This document shows positions 14,285-18,193 of a DNA stretch of 18,193 nt, piece by piece; within the stretch, counting starts at the first letter, position 1; each line of letters begins with the position of its first letter. The stretch covers positions 1 to 18,193 of the forward strand of contig DASZMX010000153.1 of assembly GCA_035551475.1 (NCBI GenBank), written 5' to 3'. Source of the DNA: DASZMX01 sp035551475. GTDB taxonomy: Bacteria > Verrucomicrobiota > Verrucomicrobiia > Limisphaerales > Palsa-1400. The notes beneath the pieces were generated by a model. It had not been told where the DNA came from. It saw only the letters and a program-made list of their open reading frames with translations, and did not search any database. A program made the position numbers and the translations under genes.

Positions 14285-16069
14285 ATGAGAAGACACGTCC
14301 TCCCCCTGCTGGTTGTCCTGGCAACTCTGGTTTCGTCCGCGCACGCCGCGGCTCCGGTTCATTTGGCTGCGGAACCTTTTCCGCTGACGCAGGTTCGTTT
14401 GCTGGATGGGCCGTTTCGGGACGCCATGCTGCGGAACGAGCGTTATCTCCTCAGCCTTGAGCCGGACCGGATGCTGCACAATTTCCGCGTCAACGCCGGC
14501 TTGCCCGCACCCGGCGAACCGTACGGCGGCTGGGAAGGCCCGCACAGCGAGGTGCGCGGGCACACTGTTGGCCATTATATTTCCGCGTGCGCCCTGACTT
14601 ACGCCAGCACGGGAGACGAACGTTTCAAGGAGCGGGTCAATGTGATGGTGGCCGCCTTCGCGCAATGCCAGGCCGCGCTCGCCAGCCAGGTTTCTCATCC
14701 CGGTTACTTGTCGGCGTTCCCCGAATCTTTCATCGACCGGGTCGAGACCGGAAAACCCGTGTGGGCGCCTTGGTACACCATCCACAAGATCATGGCCGGC
14801 CTGTTGGACGCTGCGCAGCTTTGCGGCAACCCCCAGGCTCTGCCGATGGCGGTGCAAATGGCCGACTGGGTGAACTCGCGCGTGAGCCATTTGTCCGTGG
14901 CGCAAATGCAAGCGTCGCTCGGGACCGAATTTGGCGGCATGAACGAAGTCCTCGCCAATCTTTACGCCATCACCGGGAATCCCGAGCATCTCCGCCTGGC
15001 CGAGGCTTTCAATCATCGCAAAATTTTCGATCCGCTCGAACGCGGGGAAGATCATCTTGACGGCATCCATGCCAACACGCAAATCCCCAAAATCATCGGC
15101 GCCGCCCGCCAATACGAACTGACCGGCGATCCGAATGACCGCCGCCTCGCTGATTTTTTCTGGCAGGAAGTCGCGTTGCATCGTTCCTACGTCATTGGCG
15201 GCGACAGCGATGAAGAACACTTTTTTCCCGTGCAGGATTTCGCCCGCCATCTCACCGCCCAGACCTGCGAAACCTGCAACACCTACAACATGCTCAAGCT
15301 CACCCGCCACATTTTCGAGTGGGAGCCCGAGGCCCGCGTCATGGATTTTTATGAGCGGGCGCTCTACAACCACATTCTCGCCTCGCAGGACGATAACGGC
15401 ATGTTCGCCTATTTCCTGTCCCTCAAGCCCGGCCACTTCAAAACCTTTTCCACTCCCGAGAATTCCTTTTGGTGCTGCGTGGGCACCGGCATGGAAAACC
15501 ATGCCAAATACGGCGACACCATTTATTTCCACAGCGACAACGCCCTTTACGTGAACCTGTTCATTCCTTCCGAACTTTCGTGGCCGGAAAAACATCTCCA
15601 TCTCCGCCAGGAAACCCAATTCCCTGACTCGGACGTCACGCGCCTTAGTTTCGAAGCAACCCCACCCACATCTTTCGATTTAAAAATCCGGTGGCCTTCC
15701 TGGAGCGACACTTTATCCATCCGCATCAATGGCAAGAACCAGAAAATTTCCGGGGCTCCCTCCTCTTATGTCACCCTTCATCGCCGCTGGCGCGAAGGCG
15801 ATTCGGTGGCCATCCAACTTGCGCAAAAACTCCGCACCGAATCACTCCCCGGCGACACCAACCTGGTCGCGACCTTGCGCGGCCCGATCGTGCTGGCCTC
15901 AATCCTCGGGACCAACGGGGTGCCCCATCAGGAAACCCCAGACCAGCTCGACCTCGTCAAAATCTCCGACCCGCCGCTCTCCCCCGAGGCCAACGCGCCG
16001 CTCGTTCCCCTCTACAAAATCAAGCAAGAGCGCTACGTCGTTTATCGCGACAATTCCGGCCCTAAATAA
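14285..16069 (+). CDS. Secreted GH127 (DUF1680) beta-L-arabinofuranosidase
   Basis: This 594-residue protein has a signal peptide (MRRHVLPLLVVLATLVSSAHAAA) that fixes ATG 14285. The (alpha/alpha)6-barrel shows GPHSEVRGHTVGHYISA and APWYTIHKIMAGLLD. The zinc/cysteine catalytic site of GH127 is complete: E329 and C331 in CETCNTYNMLKL, and C397-C398 in FWCCVGTGMENHAK. These correspond to the Glu, Cys and Cys-Cys residues known in the bifidobacterial enzyme HypBA1, where a zinc-bound cysteine is the nucleophile. The C-terminal beta domains end with the usual LYKIKQERYVVY. It should release beta-L-arabinofuranose from hydroxyproline-rich plant glycoproteins or similar glycans. The other L-arabinosidase, GH51, lies about 7 kb away on the opposite strand. 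Confidence 0.95.
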   Translation: MRRHVLPLLVVLATLVSSAHAAAPVHLAAEPFPLTQVRLLDGPFRDAMLRNERYLLSLEPDRMLHNFRVNAGLPAPGEPYGGWEGPHSEVRGHTVGHYISACALTYASTGDERFKERVNVMVAAFAQCQAALASQVSHPGYLSAFPESFIDRVETGKPVWAPWYTIHKIMAGLLDAAQLCGNPQALPMAVQMADWVNSRVSHLSVAQMQASLGTEFGGMNEVLANLYAITGNPEHLRLAEAFNHRKIFDPLERGEDHLDGIHANTQIPKIIGAARQYELTGDPNDRRLADFFWQEVALHRSYVIGGDSDEEHFFPVQDFARHLTAQTCETCNTYNMLKLTRHIFEWEPEARVMDFYERALYNHILASQDDNGMFAYFLSLKPGHFKTFSTPENSFWCCVGTGMENHAKYGDTIYFHSDNALYVNLFIPSELSWPEKHLHLRQETQFPDSDVTRLSFEATPPTSFDLKIRWPSWSDTLSIRINGKNQKISGAPSSYVTLHRRWREGDSVAIQLAQKLRTESLPGDTNLVATLRGPIVLASILGTNGVPHQETPDQLDLVKISDPPLSPEANAPLVPLYKIKQERYVVYRDNSGPK

Positions 16070-16226
16070 CTGTCAATCATCCAGCTGATCCGGCTCCGGG
16101 AAAAGTGGACGGGGCAGGGGAGGTTATGCCGCAAAAAAACGGCGGAACCATGAGAAAGAGCAAACACGGTGACCAGGATCCAGACCAGCAAGAAGCCGAT
16201 TACCCCCGCAATGTAAAGGACTGCCT

Positions 16227-16478
16227 TTATTTCGGCCGGCGCTTTATCTTCCAGAGCTTCCAGTCAAACTGCGCCCTCTTAAATGCACCATAGCCGCTTA
16301 CCGCCACCAATAGGAAACACACAAAAATTGCGATGCGGCGCTGCCCTTCAGACAATGGCTCACCGTTGTGAAAGCGAAACTTTTCTCCGCTGGAAAGCGC
16401 CGTGACCAGCATCATCACAAAAAAGAGGAAGACGATGTAGAGCGAACACGCCTTCATCGCGCGATAAATCTTTTTCAC
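16227..16478 (-). CDS. Small two-helix membrane protein of the RHS-linked cassette
   Basis: This 83-residue protein is read from GTG 16478. Two hydrophobic segments (about residues 11-29, SLYIVFLFFVMMLVTAL, and 49-63, IAIFVCFLLVAVSGYGAF) are joined by a polar loop and followed by a basic tail (KLWKIKRRPK). I recognise no family. It is the last clear gene of the minus-strand RHS cassette. Its GTG overlaps by four bases (GTGA, 16478-16475) a stop in the frame that continues the preceding, apparently frameshifted gene. The same kind of overlap links the other genes of the cassette. Membrane topology is inferred from hydrophobicity alone. A role as immunity or accessory protein is a hypothesis from context. 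Confidence 0.72.
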   Translation of the reverse strand: MKKIYRAMKACSLYIVFLFFVMMLVTALSSGEKFRFHNGEPLSEGQRRIAIFVCFLLVAVSGYGAFKRAQFDWKLWKIKRRPK

Positions 16479-16612
16479 GGCGAAGATGTGGGAGCGCCGA
16501 TGATCACGTGGAAGGAATCAACGAAATTTCCCGAGACTTTGGACGGGTCAATAATGATTCCACCGTAACCAACTCCGTAGTTCACTCCTATTGCCGCGTT
16601 TCTGGTTCTGAA
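16475..16612 (-). pseudogene. Displaced continuation of the preceding small gene (apparent +1 frameshift)
   Basis: From about 16612 the frame one base over is open for 45 codons and reads naturally (NAAIGVNYGVGYGG, then IIIDPSKVSGNFVDSF). It stops in a TGA overlapping the GTG start of the next gene. The annotated frame over the same DNA turns into Trp/Arg-rich sequence and stops at 16548. The join lies near 16600-16612, at the repeated AGAACCAGAAAC. Either one base has been gained (mutation or sequencing error) or the ribosome shifts. Confidence 0.5.
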
Positions 16613-16814
16613 TTACAAAATTTGCGCCGCCAACTTTATTGGCAGCGCCGCCGTAAATTGCAGGCGCCGACACGCTTCCACTGCTGCCAAATGATGGCGC
16701 TTGGAATCCAGTGGCTGCTTCTTCCGCCGTTGCCGTTTTCGGAGTCAGCATGTTGGGAAAGGCAACCAAAAGAATGCCGGGAACCAACGGTATGAGAACG
16801 TCAATCAAGTTCAT
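16548..16814 (-). CDS. Small membrane/glycine-rich protein of the RHS-linked cassette, probably frameshifted
   Basis: As read, this is an 88-residue protein starting at ATG 16814. That ATG overlaps the TGA of the preceding gene (ATGA, 16814-16811). An N-terminal hydrophobic helix (NLIDVLIPLVPGILLVAFP) is followed by a Gly/Ala/Ser-rich part (SFGSSGSVSAPAIYGGAANK). The last 20 or so residues look out of frame. A one-base shift near 16600-16612 would give a protein of about 112 residues that ends at 16475, in phase with the next start. I recognise no family. The gene is probably real because of the overlaps on both sides. The sequence break makes its present state uncertain. Confidence 0.62.
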   Translation of the reverse strand: MNLIDVLIPLVPGILLVAFPNMLTPKTATAEEAATGFQAPSFGSSGSVSAPAIYGGAANKVGGANFVIQNQKRGNRSELRSWLRWNHY

Positions 16815-17239
16815 CCTGCGGCCTGCGAAAACAATTTCGCTTTCGTTTGGTCTCGGATTTCGAGGCGATGGGCGTCCGCATCAACTACAATGTTTCGACA
16901 TTTGCAACCGCGGCCCTTTGTCGCAGTAGACGGTATAATGCTCCCGCAGACGCTGCACTCATAAAACAGGTCGCTTCCAACCGGATAAGGCTTGGCTGTG
17001 TCAAAGTTCCGGTACTGGCGATGCTCTCTTTCCCATTTTTCTTTCTCTGCCCTTCGGCGCTCCCAACGCGCAGCGAGCCATTTGACCGCAAGCCAGTACA
17101 CCGCGAACAACGCAATTCCAGCGGCAAGTGCAATAATCCAAACTAGCGCACTCGACAAACCGGCACGCGCCAAAAGCGTCTTGGTCAAAGCCGCAACACT
17201 GATGGCAAGAAGCCACGGAAAAAGTTCAAAGATTGTCAT
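16811..17239 (-). CDS. Membrane protein with C-terminal zinc-ribbon-like domain, candidate RHS immunity protein
   Basis: This 142-residue protein is encoded directly after the RHS gene. Its ATG overlaps the RHS stop (ATGA, 17239-17236). There are two hydrophobic helices (about residues 5-22 and 32-56), then a charged, probably helical linker (ERRRAEKEKWEREHRQY). A C-terminal domain holds four cysteines, CSVCGSIIPS and CKCRNIVVDADAHRLEI, arranged like a zinc ribbon. I recall similar C-x2-C...C-x-C modules in small proteins next to RHS ends, but cannot name the family. Genes placed here are usually immunity proteins for the RHS tip. The membrane anchor would fit a membrane-acting toxin. Function is inferred from position only. 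Confidence 0.75.
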   Translation of the reverse strand: MTIFELFPWLLAISVAALTKTLLARAGLSSALVWIIALAAGIALFAVYWLAVKWLAARWERRRAEKEKWEREHRQYRNFDTAKPYPVGSDLFYECSVCGSIIPSTATKGRGCKCRNIVVDADAHRLEIRDQTKAKLFSQAAG

Positions 17240-18193
17240 TTACCGCTTAAACTGGTTGAAACAGGTTGTCCAAGCCAATTGACAGCACTGCCCGCTGCGC
17301 CGCCAAGCCCCATGCCTAATGGCGTGGGCAACCCCGTGGTGAATAATGTTCCCTCACGCGCACCCAAGGTCAGAGAACCTTGACCTAGTGCGCCTGCCCA
17401 TCCCTGATCGGCCACCATTGCGGCCCCGCGATCAAGCGTGTTCCCCCACATCGAGTAATAAGTGTAAGCGTCCCGTGACAAACTTGTCTGGCCTACCTCA
17501 TAATAGGCCATCTTCGTTAGCAAGGGCGCATTTGCCACCTCGGCCGAAATTGACGTTGAGCTGAGGCTCGTAGCGCGTATGGCCGTTGTAGCGAAACCGG
17601 TTCCCAACGAACCAACAACACTGGCGCCTGCATCGGCGAGATTTGCCCCATTCTGTGACATGCCTGCTGATTGCAACGCCAATGAAGTCAACGAATCCAC
17701 GGGTTGCCCTGTCCACATTTGGCGAATGCCTGCTTGAAATGTGTCCACCCCGTGCGCTCCCACGGCTGCACCGCCCACCGCCAAAGCGCCAAACCCGACA
17801 GCACCCACAACAGTGGGACTTGCCCCTACTGCCGCAGTGCCAGACGTTACCGCAAGAGTATATCCCCCTGCGGCTTCAAGCCCTCCACCAATCGCCCGCA
17901 GTCCTCCCAAGAAACTCGTCCACGGCCCCAATCCGAACGGGTCAACTTCACTAATGGGATTACCGTCCGCGAAGGCATAGAAGTTGAGGCCGCCGTTGAA
18001 CCCCGACGGGTCAGCGTTGATGAAGCGCGAGATGTACGGATTGTAATATCTCGCCCGCATGTAGAGGAGGCCGTTGGCGTCCGTTTGCACGCCGTAACGG
18101 CCATTAAATAAAAAGGGCGTGTCAGTTGTTCCCATGCGATAGGTCGTCGTCCCGTAAGGACTGTATTCAACGAGATCGGTGACGCTGCCGCTG
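17236..18193 (-). CDS. RHS-repeat protein, C-terminal part with variable tip; 5' end beyond window
   Basis: The frame is open from the right edge to the TGA at 17236 (319 residues seen). An internal ATG at 18135 is not the start, since RHS-type sequence (SVTDLVEYSPYGTT) precedes it. The RHS-associated core follows: FNGRYGVQTDANGLLYMRARYY, SRFINADPSG and EVDPFGL. The two DPxG motifs, 19 residues apart, match the region where RHS cages cut off their C-terminal cargo. After DPFGL (about 17928) comes a unique tip of about 230 residues. It has a Gly/Ala-rich hydrophobic stretch (about 17740-17900), a helical part with TGQPVDSLTSLALQSAG, and a tail with YYEVGQTSLSRDAYTYY and a GLPTPLGMGLGGAAG end. 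No known nuclease or ADP-ribosyltransferase motif is seen. It is probably a secreted or surface polymorphic toxin. The tip's activity is unknown. Confidence 0.88.
   Translation of the reverse strand, partial: SGSVTDLVEYSPYGTTTYRMGTTDTPFLFNGRYGVQTDANGLLYMRARYYNPYISRFINADPSGFNGGLNFYAFADGNPISEVDPFGLGPWTSFLGGLRAIGGGLEAAGGYTLAVTSGTAAVGASPTVVGAVGFGALAVGGAAVGAHGVDTFQAGIRQMWTGQPVDSLTSLALQSAGMSQNGANLADAGASVVGSLGTGFATTAIRATSLSSTSISAEVANAPLLTKMAYYEVGQTSLSRDAYTYYSMWGNTLDRGAAMVADQGWAGALGQGSLTLGAREGTLFTTGLPTPLGMGLGGAAGSAVNWLGQPVSTSLSGK

Noticed and set aside
13985..15619. A 544-codon minus-strand frame opposite GH127 and the end of the sorted-protein gene
   Set aside because: It spans two real plus-strand genes, a hairpin and a promoter, and has no recognisable domain.
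16128..16143. GCCG-c-AAAAAAA-CGGC as a terminator between GH127 and the cassette
   Set aside because: Only four base pairs of stem, with the A-run in the loop rather than after the hairpin. It is unlikely to terminate either strand.

Overview
The window looks like a chromosomal segment of a Verrucomicrobiota bacterium (Pedosphaera/Opitutus-like). This is inferred from three things: secreted multi-domain glycoside hydrolases, one ending in the 'DPDHDGLPN..EYA' module common in that phylum; a protein with a VPDSG-CTERM-like exosortase sorting tail; and an overall high G+C content. No rRNA, tRNA, CRISPR array or insertion sequence was recognised.

Layout, left to right. (1) 1-3449 (-): most of a giant secreted DUF5060/GH5-like hydrolase, cut by the left edge. 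(2) 3541-4477 (+): an NADPH-dependent FMN reductase-type flavoprotein and a small zinc-finger membrane protein. (3) 4544-10292 (-): a unidirectional run of queE, a class III aminotransferase, rsmA, a GH51 alpha-L-arabinofuranosidase and an unrecognised 284-residue protein. The first three are tightly packed. (4) 10395-11265 (+): a small GTG-start protein overlapping an MNT-fold (DUF6036-like) nucleotidyltransferase, a possible toxin-antitoxin-like pair. (5) 11266-13016 (-): a conserved 104-residue protein and a disulfide flavoprotein oxidoreductase, coupled by an ATGA overlap. (6) 13386-16069 (+): an exosortase-targeted protein with a possible Cys-Gln thioester domain, and a GH127 beta-L-arabinofuranosidase. 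Each has a good sigma70-type promoter. (7) 16227-18193 (-): the C-terminal end of an RHS-repeat protein (start beyond the right edge) followed by three small membrane-associated genes. They are chained by four-base overlaps, one of them recovered only if an apparent frameshift is corrected. This block is visibly AT-richer than the rest.

How the genes fit together. GH51 and GH127 would release alpha- and beta-linked L-arabinofuranose from arabinan, arabinogalactan or hydroxyproline-rich glycoprotein. The GH5-like enzyme adds a further secreted glycan-degrading activity. All three have signal peptides, but they are separate units interleaved with housekeeping genes (queuosine synthesis, rRNA methylation), not a compact utilisation locus. 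The most promising undescribed system is the right-hand RHS module: an RHS core with autoproteolysis-like DPxG motifs, a hydrophobic variable C-terminal tip, and a translationally coupled cassette of membrane proteins. It has the layout of a polymorphic toxin with membrane-located immunity or accessory proteins. The thioester-like sorted protein and the nucleotidyltransferase pair are the next most interesting.
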